Origin: Planctomicrobium piriforme
Lineage (GTDB): Bacteria; Planctomycetota; Planctomycetia; Pirellulales; PNKZ01
DNA length: 14,209 nucleotides
Direction: 5' to 3'
Assembly: GCA_945877965.1 (NCBI GenBank)
Contig: CAMCTH010000044.1
Span: 1 to 14,209, forward strand
Shown here: positions 6,800 to 14,209 of the stretch, one piece after another
How the letters are laid out: each line of letters begins with the position of its first letter
Numbering within the stretch: position 1 is the first letter of the stretch
Made by a program: the position numbers and the translations under genes
The notes under the pieces: model-generated
Told to the model about the DNA's origin: nothing
The model's input: only the letters and a program-made list of their open reading frames with translations
Databases searched by the model: none

Positions 6800-7660
6800 T
6801 TAGCGGGCGGCGAGCAGTTCGAGTTCGTGCGAAGGCGCGGAATAGTCATAGCGCGGGACGTTGAGTTTGCGCGGATCGACGGTCAGCCAATTCCGGAAGC
6901 GGGCAAAGTCGTCGTCGGCATGAATGCGTTGCAGATGAAAGGCGTCGTCCCCTGGCCGGTTGTAGCCGCCGTACGCGGAGCAGACCCCTTCGTAGCCGGC
7001 CTCGCGCGCCATTTCGAACACCGCCGGCTGCAAGTTCTGCGGCAGACCGAACGGCGCGGCGAAGTAACGGAGCGGGCGATCGATCAACTCTCCCAACTCA
7101 CGCCCGGCGACGACGACCTCGTCGTACAAACGATCGGGATCGCGGATCGCGCCGAGGTCGGGATGGGTCCGCGTGTGGCCGCCGATTTCGACGCCGGCGT
7201 CGGCCCAGCGTCGCAAGTCGGCGATCGTGTTCGGTCGCAACGGTCGGCCGTGCTTCACGTCGTGCGGAAACGGCTCGCCGGTCAGGGCGTTGTGCAGCGT
7301 GACGAAGTAAGTGCACGCCATTCGCTCGCGGACGAGCAGCGGCAGGGCGAAGTCGTTGTTGTCGGCGTAACCGTCGTCGAACGTGATGCAGACGGCCGGG
7401 CGATCGTGACCTTGGCGAATGCGGCGTTGGGCTTCGGAGAGCGTGACGACGTCGTAGCGCTTGCGGACCCATTTCATTTGCTGCGCGAAGAGCGCGGTCG
7501 AGCAGGTCCAAGCGTTCGCCGCGTCGTCGGCTACGCGGTGATAGAAGAGGATCATCACCGGAGCCTTGCGCGCCGCGCGCGCTTGCCACATCCATAGCGC
7601 CCGATAGGGACGGGTCGCGTGGTAATACGCGTCGACGGCGGTTTGCTTCAAGGGATGCAT
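6800..7660 (-). CDS. polysaccharide deacetylase (CE4 / NodB domain)
   Basis: A 286-residue metal-dependent enzyme expected to remove N- or O-acetyl groups from a polysaccharide. The NodB motifs are intact: TFDDGYADN at residues 93-101 (D95 probable catalytic base, D96 metal ligand), H162 and H166 in GGHTRTHPDL as the other metal ligands, then FAAPFGLP as motif 3. The FYHRV segment near 39-43 is typical of deacetylases from glycan clusters. There is no clear signal peptide, so the enzyme may act in the cytoplasm or be exported another way. I chose the ATG at 7658-7660 with GGAG 5 bases upstream; an in-frame GTG at 7700-7702 has no ribosome site. It is first gene of a leftward pair with the GT4 enzyme, which suggests both act on the same glycan. 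Confidence 0.92.
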   Translation of the reverse strand: MHPLKQTAVDAYYHATRPYRALWMWQARAARKAPVMILFYHRVADDAANAWTCSTALFAQQMKWVRKRYDVVTLSEAQRRIRQGHDRPAVCITFDDGYADNNDFALPLLVRERMACTYFVTLHNALTGEPFPHDVKHGRPLRPNTIADLRRWADAGVEIGGHTRTHPDLGAIRDPDRLYDEVVVAGRELGELIDRPLRYFAAPFGLPQNLQPAVFEMAREAGYEGVCSAYGGYNRPGDDAFHLQRIHADDDFARFRNWLTVDPRKLNVPRYDYSAPSHELELLAAR

Positions 7661-7989
7661 ACAGGCTCCGGCGAAATTGTGACGTAGGGAAATGTCGCTC
7701 ACGCCGAAGGATTGGCAACCGGGGGTCCGTAATTCTCGCCGTTCGACGTCGCCCTCTCGCGACGGATGTTGCCGAAAAGCATCATCCGACCGCTCCGGTG
7801 CCTGAGCTGAAGCAAATGTAACCCGCGCGGCGACCTCCGGGCCGTCTGTGACCTAGGGTTGGATTGCGACGTCGAACGTTTCGCCCTGCGCAAAGAGTCT
7901 TGCGCTGCGACCCGTTCGGCCGTTCGCGGATCGTCGCTACGGCGACGGCTCGTTCGCACTCACATCGACCTTCTTGCGAGCTGCCCGCT
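7661..7989. other. divergent intergenic region with two related hairpins
   Basis: These 329 bases separate the deacetylase and Wzz-like starts. No convincing gene or -35/-10 pair is seen. Two hairpins have the same stem: CGTCGC/GCGACG at 7747-7764 with a CCTCTC loop, and at 7932-7947 with a TACG loop. The second, as RNA, is a cUACGg tetraloop, an exceptionally stable UNCG type, about 42 bases before the ATG at 7990. Confidence 0.45.
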
Positions 7990-9399
7990 ATGCCCGCTCA
8001 AGCTCCGATCGCGGCCGAATTGGCTCGGCTGTTTCTCCGTTATCCGATTCGCTGGATTGCGCCGGCCCTGCTCTGCGCCGTCGGCGCAACGGCGTACGCC
8101 TGCCTGAAGCCGGCGACGTGGGAAGCTTCGCTGACGTTGGCCGTACGGGCCGAGGCGAGCGGCAACAGTCTGACTCCCGGTCAGTTCCGCGACTTGTCGG
8201 CGATGAAGACGCTGCAAGAGACGTTGTTAGAAATCGCGAAGAGTCGCGGCGTGCTGACGGAGGCGTTACGCGCGGTCGGTCCGCCGCCGAATGCGGCGCT
8301 CGTCGCCGGGACCGCGTGGCCGACGCCGCAAGACGTCGACGACTTCAGCGACGCACTGAAGATCGTGCCGCCGAAAGGGACCGAGTTCGGTTCGACGGAA
8401 GTCTTCTATCTCAAAGTCCAAGACAAGTCGGCCGACCGCGCGTGCGCGCTGGCGGGAGCCGTCGCCGATCAGATGCTGAGCCGCTTCGCGAAGATGCGCG
8501 ACGACAAGGCCGGCAGCATGGTTCAAGAACTCGGCAAGGCCGTCGACATCTCACGGGCTCAGCGCGACGAAAGCGTGCGCGAGCTCGGCAGTTTCGAAAG
8601 TCGCGTCGGCGGCGACCTGGCCGAGTTGCGAAGTCTCGAACAAGTCGGCTCTGGCGACGGCGGCGTGCGCAAGTTGACCATTGAGCTGGAGAGCGAACTG
8701 CGACAGGCCGAACAGGCGGTTCGCAATCTTCGCGAATTGCTCGATCTGTTGGAACCGGCGCAAAGCGAGCCGACTCGTCTGTTGGCGACGCCGAATCGAT
8801 TGCTCGAATCGCAACCGTCGCTGCGGCGACTCAAAGAAGGCTTGGTCGATGCTCAGTTGCGCACCAGCCAATTGCTCGGCAACATGTCGACGCAGCATCC
8901 GCTGGTCCGCGCGGCGATCGATGCCGAAGGAGAAGTCCGGAGTCGGTTGCATGCCGAGTTGACGGCGGCGGTGACCGGGATCGAAACCGAACTCGGGCCG
9001 GCCGAGGCGCTGGTGAATGATCGCCAAGCGAGGCTGACGAAGGCCCGCGCGCGATTGGATTACTTGGCTTCGCTGCGAGCCGAGTACTCGTCGCTCAATG
9101 CCGAGACGCAATCGCGAACGCGGCAGTTGGAGCAGGCGGAAAAACAGTTGGTCGACGCTCGGGCCGCCCAGGCCGGCGCGGCGGCGACGAGCTTGGTCTC
9201 GCGCATCGATTCGCCCACCGCAGGAAGCCGACCGTTGGGGCCCGGCAAGTCGACGATCGTCGGAGCGGGCTGCTGCGGCGGTCTGTTGCTCGGAGCGGGT
9301 TTGTTGCTGCTGACCGTCACGCCGCCGACACGCCCCGCCGCCCCTTCGTCGTCGAGCGAGCCGCGAACGTTGACGACGGTCTCGGCGGCGGCGGCCTAA
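7990..9399 (+). CDS. Wzz/GumC-like polysaccharide chain-length or co-polymerase protein
   Basis: A 469-residue inner-membrane protein with the layout of polysaccharide co-polymerases. It has a first membrane helix at about residues 20-39 (IRWIAPALLCAVGATAYACL), a long periplasmic part rich in heptad-like Leu, Glu, Arg and Gln from about 170 to 405 (coiled coil), a Pro/Gly segment RPLGPGKS, and a second membrane helix at about 421-443. It ends in a short Ser/Pro/Ala tail, with no Walker motifs or tyrosine cluster, so there is no fused BY-kinase. The family sets glycan length by working with a Wzy polymerase or an export channel. The ATG at 7990 is chosen because the membrane helix follows directly; the Shine-Dalgarno is weak. 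It ends 14 bases before the next glycosyltransferase, so the two likely form an operon. Confidence 0.8.
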   Translation: MPAQAPIAAELARLFLRYPIRWIAPALLCAVGATAYACLKPATWEASLTLAVRAEASGNSLTPGQFRDLSAMKTLQETLLEIAKSRGVLTEALRAVGPPPNAALVAGTAWPTPQDVDDFSDALKIVPPKGTEFGSTEVFYLKVQDKSADRACALAGAVADQMLSRFAKMRDDKAGSMVQELGKAVDISRAQRDESVRELGSFESRVGGDLAELRSLEQVGSGDGGVRKLTIELESELRQAEQAVRNLRELLDLLEPAQSEPTRLLATPNRLLESQPSLRRLKEGLVDAQLRTSQLLGNMSTQHPLVRAAIDAEGEVRSRLHAELTAAVTGIETELGPAEALVNDRQARLTKARARLDYLASLRAEYSSLNAETQSRTRQLEQAEKQLVDARAAQAGAAATSLVSRIDSPTAGSRPLGPGKSTIVGAGCCGGLLLGAGLLLLTVTPPTRPAAPSSSSEPRTLTTVSAAAA

Positions 9400-9404
9400 A
9401 GGAG
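9398..9404 (+). promoter_or_regulatory. ribosome binding site deciding the GTG start at 9414
   Basis: AAAGGAG overlaps the TAA stop of the Wzz-like gene and lies 9 bases before GTG 9414. The in-frame TTG at 9405 touches the site and is too close to be used. Confidence 0.6.
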
Positions 9405-9413
9405 TTGCACCCG

Positions 9414-10595
9414 GTGTACGTATTCCAAAATTACTTCGAGCAAGACGATGAGGTTCGCGACGCTGCGTCGCGCGAGCCGATCTCGGTGCTGCACGTCATC
9501 AACGGCGAGCACTACGCCGGGGCCGAGCGGGTGCAAGATCTGCTCGGCGAGACGTTGCCGCGCTATGGCTTTCGTCCCGTCTTTGCGGCGCTGAAGCCCG
9601 ACCAGTTTCCAGCCAAGCGACGATTCACCGAACCGCCCTTGTATGCGACGCCGATGCGGTCGCGATTCGATCTGCGTCCGGCGCGAGCCTTGGCGGCGAT
9701 CGCGCTGCGCGAAGATTGCCGCGTCATTCACACGCACACCGTGCGGGCTGCGCTCGTCGGCCGCGTCGCGGCGGCGCTGACCGGTTTGCCGATGGTGCAT
9801 CATCTGCACAGCCCGACGACGTCGGAAACGACGCGGTCGATGCGCAACCTGTTCAACGCGGCGATGGAGCGGGTCAGCACCTGCAACATCGCCGGCGCGA
9901 TTGCGGTCTCGTCGAGCTTGCGCGGGTACGGCGAGGCACACGGCATTCCGGCCGAGCGGATCAGCGTCGTCCACAACGGCGTGCCGATTTGTTCGACGTT
10001 CGCGCCGCGCCCGACGCCGACGAGGACGTGGACGATCGGTTGCATGGCCCTCTATCGTCCGCGCAAGGGATTAGAAACCTTGCTCGATGCGATCCCGTTG
10101 CTCCGCGATCTCGGCTTGAAAGTGCGGCTGCAGGCAGTCGGCAAGTTCGAGACGCCGGAGTACGAGCGCGAGATTCACGAGCGCGTCGCGCGGCTCGGCA
10201 TTGCCGACTCGATCGAGTGGCGCGGCTTCCGCAGCAACACGGCGGCCGAGTTTGCGGCGATGGATTTGTTCGTGCTGCCCAGTTTGTTCGGTGAAGGGTT
10301 GCCGATGGTCATGCTCGAAGCGATGTCGTTCGGCGTGCCGATCGTCGCTTCGCGTGTCGAGGGAGTGCCCGAGGCGATCGAAGACGAGCGCGACGGTTTG
10401 ATCGTGCGCCCCGGCGATGCGACGGCCCTGTCGGAAGCGATCGCGCGATACATGCTCGGCGCCGTCGACTGGCAGGAATTTCGCGCTAGTGCGCGACGAC
10501 GTCAGGCGGCCGAGTTCTCCACCGAGAGCATGGCGCGCGGGACGGCCGAGGTGTATCGCCGCGTGCTCGGTGAGGCGGCCGGGGAGCCGTTTTAA
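9414..10595 (+). CDS. GT4-family glycosyltransferase (GT-B fold)
   Basis: A 393-residue glycosyltransferase, separate from the one at 5541-6773. The N-terminal domain holds VLHVINGEHYAGAERV, a glycine-rich acceptor-side loop close to GxxGAE, and IHTHTVRAALVGR. The C-terminal donor domain has VVHNGVP, MALYRPRKGLETLLDA, WRGF and the EX7E motif with E294 and E302 (EGLPMVMLEAMSFGVPIVAS). Length and motif order are normal. It probably transfers a hexose or related sugar in the cytoplasm during surface glycan synthesis. GTG 9414 is chosen for its AAAGGAG site. It follows the Wzz-like gene by 14 bases, and a hairpin region of 95 bases separates it from the WecG-like gene. Donor sugar cannot be told. 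Confidence 0.92.
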   Translation: MYVFQNYFEQDDEVRDAASREPISVLHVINGEHYAGAERVQDLLGETLPRYGFRPVFAALKPDQFPAKRRFTEPPLYATPMRSRFDLRPARALAAIALREDCRVIHTHTVRAALVGRVAAALTGLPMVHHLHSPTTSETTRSMRNLFNAAMERVSTCNIAGAIAVSSSLRGYGEAHGIPAERISVVHNGVPICSTFAPRPTPTRTWTIGCMALYRPRKGLETLLDAIPLLRDLGLKVRLQAVGKFETPEYEREIHERVARLGIADSIEWRGFRSNTAAEFAAMDLFVLPSLFGEGLPMVMLEAMSFGVPIVASRVEGVPEAIEDERDGLIVRPGDATALSEAIARYMLGAVDWQEFRASARRRQAAEFSTESMARGTAEVYRRVLGEAAGEPF

Positions 10596-10632
10596 GCAAA
10601 TCAAGAAACAACGAATGCGGAATCGGTGGGGC

Positions 10633-10673
10633 GACAGGAAGTCGCGGAACTAGCGGCGGTTTGACTTCCTGTC
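10633..10673 (+). repeat. long hairpin between glycosyltransferase genes, related copy in lpxB
   Basis: GACAGGAAGTC (10633-10643) pairs perfectly with GACTTCCTGTC (10663-10673). Inside, past three bulged bases, GAAC (10647-10650) pairs with GTTT (10659-10662, one G-T pair) around an 8-base loop. The left arm with its flank (10625-10644) matches lpxB 13348-13367 at 19 of 20 bases. This suits a dispersed palindromic repeat, or an mRNA structure between the second GT4 gene and the WecG-like gene. The absence of a T-run argues against a standard terminator. Confidence 0.5.
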
Positions 10674-10690
10674 CTTCCAGCGGTGTCGCG

Positions 10691-11461
10691 ATGAGCAACT
10701 ATGTTTCGCTGTTCGGGATTCGAATCAATCGGATGACGATGGCCGAGGCGGTCGCGCAGTTGCGCGAATGGACCGACGGCGAAGAAACGACGTGCCGTTA
10801 CGTCGTGACGCCGAACGTCGATCATACGGTGATGTTCCGCGAACGTTCCGATCTGCGGGCCGCCTACTCCGGTGCATCGCTGGTGTTGGCCGACGGTTTT
10901 CCGGTCGTGCTGGCGGCGAAGTTCTTGCGTCGGCCGCTGCCGGAACGAGTGCCGGGGAGCGACTTGGCTCCGGCGTTGTTCGCGTCGGCGACGGCGAGCA
11001 AGCCGATGCGCGTCTACTTGCTCGGTGCGGGTCCCGGCGTGGCCGAACGGGCCGCGACGCGGATCATGGCGCAATGGCCGCACGTTGAGGTGTGTGGGAC
11101 ATATAGCCCGCCGCTCGGCTTCGAACGCGATCCGACGGAGAACACGGCGATCATCGAGCGAGTGAATGCCGCGCGGGCCGACGTGCTCGTCGTCGGACTC
11201 GGCGCTCCGAAGCAGGAGTTGTGGGTCGCGGCACAGCGGCATCGGCTGCACGTGAAGACGGCGCTCTGTATCGGGGCGACGATCGACTTCTTGGCCGGCG
11301 AGAAGTCGCGAGCGCCGCGCTGGATGCAGCGCTGCGGACTGGAATGGGTGCATCGCGTCGTGAGTGAACCACGGAGGCTCTTTAAGCGTTATGCTCGCGA
11401 CGCTTGGATCTTTCCGCAACTGGTGTGGAACGAATGGCGCGGCATGACGGCGACGCGCTAG
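10691..11461 (+). CDS. WecG/TagA/CpsF-family glycosyltransferase (GT26)
   Basis: A 256-residue glycosyltransferase of the family that adds a second sugar (often a ManNAc or a hexuronic acid) to a lipid-linked acceptor at the inner face of the membrane. The signature segments are all present: TPNVDH, LADGFPVV with D68, VYLLGAGPGVAERA, GLGAPKQELW with the K174-Q175-E176 core, and GATIDFLAGEKSRAPRWMQRCGLEW followed by RRLFKRY. The basic, aromatic C-terminus is thought to attach these enzymes to the membrane. The length is normal. The ATG at 10691 is chosen by the family start; no good Shine-Dalgarno precedes it. It may be co-transcribed with the two upstream genes through the hairpin. Its TAG stop is inside the CTAG shared with the convergent permease gene. 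The donor sugar is not resolved. Confidence 0.93.
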   Translation: MSNYVSLFGIRINRMTMAEAVAQLREWTDGEETTCRYVVTPNVDHTVMFRERSDLRAAYSGASLVLADGFPVVLAAKFLRRPLPERVPGSDLAPALFASATASKPMRVYLLGAGPGVAERAATRIMAQWPHVEVCGTYSPPLGFERDPTENTAIIERVNAARADVLVVGLGAPKQELWVAAQRHRLHVKTALCIGATIDFLAGEKSRAPRWMQRCGLEWVHRVVSEPRRLFKRYARDAWIFPQLVWNEWRGMTATR

Positions 11462-12639
11462 TAGCGCCGGACGCGATAGACCAAGCCTGCGCCGGCCGCG
11501 AACATCAGCACGTTGCCGACCCACACGGCGTACGACGGCACGCGGCCGGCCTTCGCCTGGTCGACGCCGAGCGCGAGCAGCGGGTAGTACACGACGAGAA
11601 TCGGCATGAAGCACATGAAGAACGTCGTGAGGAAGTCGGCGTTCCGCAAGCGCATGGCCAGCGGCGCGCCGACGAGCACGAAGCACAGGCAGCTAAATCC
11701 GTTCGACCAACGTCGATAGGGTTCCGTCTCGAGGCGATGGAGTTTTTGGACTTCGCGGTCGCGAAGGATGTCTTCGCTTCCCCACTCCTCGCCGGTGAGC
11801 GTTGCGAAGTCGCCGGAGAGGAGTTGTAGCGCGGCTTTGGCGGCGGACGAGTCTTGCTGCAAGGCGATCGTCTTCTCGGCAGCCTCGATCGCCGGCGGGA
11901 TGGCGTACATCGCCATGTAGGCCGGGTGTTCTTCTTCGTTCTTGAAGCGTCCTTGGTCGAGCGGCACGGAGCGCTCGATCGTGTCGTTGGGAAAGAGCAT
12001 CCGCCCTTTCCCTTCGACGTCGATCATGCCGTTGCGGCAGATGATCGTGAAGAGTCCCTTCTCGGGCTCGCCGCGGAGCTCGGCCTCTTCGGAACTCATC
12101 GTCACGGAGCTGCCGTTGGCGACGAACGTGATCAGCGGTTGAATGAGTCGTTTGCCTTCGACTCGTTTGACGACGATCGAAATGTGTTGCGACGAGTAAG
12201 ACCGCTGCGTGCGGAGCATGCCGTAGGCGATCTCTTCGATCGACTCGACGACGACGCGGCGGATGCCGGCGCGACCCCAGGAGACGGCGAAGTCGTTGAG
12301 CCAGACTGTCGTCAGGCTCAGTAAGAACGCAAAGATGAACGAGGGCCAGAGCGCCTGCAGCGGGCTGACGCCGAGCGACTTGAGGGCCGTGATCTCGTTT
12401 GAGCTCGCCATCCGGCCGTAGACCATGCAGGCGGCGAGCAAGATCGTCGCGGGGACGGTGTAGCGGAGAGCGTCGGGGAGAATGAACGGCACGAGCTGCA
12501 AGACCTGCGTCGGTTCGAGCCCCTGCTCGCGCCCTTCGCGGACGAGTCCGACGAGAATGAAAATCAACGTCATCACCGACAGCGAGACGGTGAAGACCTT
12601 GACCAATTCGAACAGGATGTAGCGGTGAATCAGACGCAT
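11458..12639 (-). CDS. LptF/LptG-family (YjgP/YjgQ) LPS export permease
   Basis: A 393-residue inner-membrane permease of the LPS export ABC transporter, which pulls LPS out of the inner membrane and onto the periplasmic bridge. Three N-terminal helices (about residues 8-33, 47-75, 94-118) precede a large periplasmic region (about 120-310) of the jellyroll type. Three C-terminal helices follow (about 320-340, 345-367, 371-390). The coupling segment NEITALKSLGVSP (81-93), expected to contact the LptB ATPase, is clear. Only one permease gene is here; the partner and LptB must lie elsewhere. I cannot decide between LptF and LptG, so no symbol is given. The ATG at 12637-12639 lacks a Shine-Dalgarno. 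It is divergent from lpxB (199 bases between starts). Confidence 0.88.
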   Translation of the reverse strand: MRLIHRYILFELVKVFTVSLSVMTLIFILVGLVREGREQGLEPTQVLQLVPFILPDALRYTVPATILLAACMVYGRMASSNEITALKSLGVSPLQALWPSFIFAFLLSLTTVWLNDFAVSWGRAGIRRVVVESIEEIAYGMLRTQRSYSSQHISIVVKRVEGKRLIQPLITFVANGSSVTMSSEEAELRGEPEKGLFTIICRNGMIDVEGKGRMLFPNDTIERSVPLDQGRFKNEEEHPAYMAMYAIPPAIEAAEKTIALQQDSSAAKAALQLLSGDFATLTGEEWGSEDILRDREVQKLHRLETEPYRRWSNGFSCLCFVLVGAPLAMRLRNADFLTTFFMCFMPILVVYYPLLALGVDQAKAGRVPSYAVWVGNVLMFAAGAGLVYRVRRY

Positions 12640-12690
12640 GGGGGCGGTAGTGTCACGACCATGCCGGCAGGGGTCAAGGGCAGTTCGAAC

Positions 12691-12720
12691 GAGCGCGGAA
12701 CGTGGAGCTCGGAGCGCGGA
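12691..12720. repeat. short GGAGC-rich direct repeats
   Basis: GAGCGCGGA occurs at 12691-12699 and 12712-12720, and GGAGCT recurs between and after them. The pattern looks like slippage-type simple repeat in the permease/lpxB divergent region. No function is apparent. Confidence 0.4.
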
Positions 12721-12838
12721 GCTAGCATCGCAAGGGGCTGTGATATTGCCCGAGATTCAACTCGGTTCGCCTTCCGAACTCGCACCCCTTTTGCGATATT
12801 GCGGGCCTTCATGGAAGATAGGAAAGGGACGGCCCAGG

Positions 12839-14104
<1,266 letters not shown>

Positions 14105-14123
14105 GCAGCGGACAAACGTTCGG

Positions 14124-14142
14124 CGACGGCGCGAGTGCGTCG
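14124..14142 (+). terminator. weak hairpin downstream of lpxB
   Basis: CGACG (14124-14128) and CGTCG (14138-14142) form a 5-base stem, extendable by a G-T pair, with a 9-base loop, 20 bases past the lpxB stop. There is no T-run. It is a weak candidate for an mRNA end. Confidence 0.25.
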
Positions 14143-14209
14143 TCTCGGCAAGGTTTAACGGCTGCACTTCTCCCTTTTGATCGCAGGTCCCCTCGTGCTG
14201 TTCGAAGAG

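Noticed and set aside
12750..12779. Overlapping short inverted repeats CCGAG/CTCGG and GTTCG/CGAAC before lpxB
   Set aside because: Five-base stems of this kind are frequent by chance in GC-rich sequence, and no promoter or terminator context supports them.
12638..12838. Upstream extension of the lpxB frame
   Set aside because: Known LpxB proteins begin just before the SxGExSGD motif, reached from ATG 12839; the extension contains simple repeats and no conserved residues.
14195..14209. GTG with AGG 7 bases upstream at the right edge, possible start of the next gene
   Set aside because: Only five codons are visible, too few to judge.

Overview
The window comes from a GC-rich, Gram-negative-type chromosome. 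It was probably taken from a planctomycete (Pirellulales-like); I infer this from the style of the proteins and cannot prove it here. Pointers are the lipid A and LPS genes (lpxB, an LptF/LptG permease), a hypothetical protein of a kind I associate with planctomycetes (4482-5297, minus), loosely packed genes on both strands, and few strong Shine-Dalgarno sites. Twelve complete protein genes are supported. I see no rRNA, tRNA, CRISPR array, insertion sequence or phage gene.

Left part (1-5300), mixed metabolism and unknowns. A class I SAM methyltransferase (205-936, minus) is divergent from a sugar-acid dehydratase of the YjhG/YagF type (1118-3127, plus). A small two-helix membrane protein (3088-3423, minus) overlaps the end of the dehydratase tail to tail. 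After a leader with an unusual repeated 9-mer comes a TPR protein (3908-4420, plus), convergent with the hypothetical protein at 4482-5297, which has a good promoter and a strong hairpin at its expected transcript start.

Middle and right part (5541-14104), cell-surface glycan synthesis. A GT4 glycosyltransferase and a CE4 polysaccharide deacetylase form a leftward pair (5541-7660). Divergent from it runs a Wzz/GumC-like chain-length protein, a second GT4 glycosyltransferase and, after a hairpin, a WecG/TagA/CpsF glycosyltransferase (7990-11461). This last gene shares a CTAG stop with a convergent LptF/LptG-family permease (11458-12639, minus). The permease is divergent from lpxB (12839-14104).

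Together the right-hand genes fit assembly of an exopolysaccharide or O-antigen-like chain: sugar transfer (two GT4 enzymes and WecG), chain-length control (Wzz-like), deacetylation (CE4), lipid A disaccharide formation (LpxB) and LPS export (LptF/G). No polymerase, flippase, initiating phosphoglycosyltransferase or BY-kinase lies in the window, so the pathway must be completed elsewhere. No clearly new enzymatic system is visible. The most notable unexplained signals are RNA-level structures: a possible alternative-pairing leader at 3424-3596, and long hairpins at 5368-5402 and 10633-10673.
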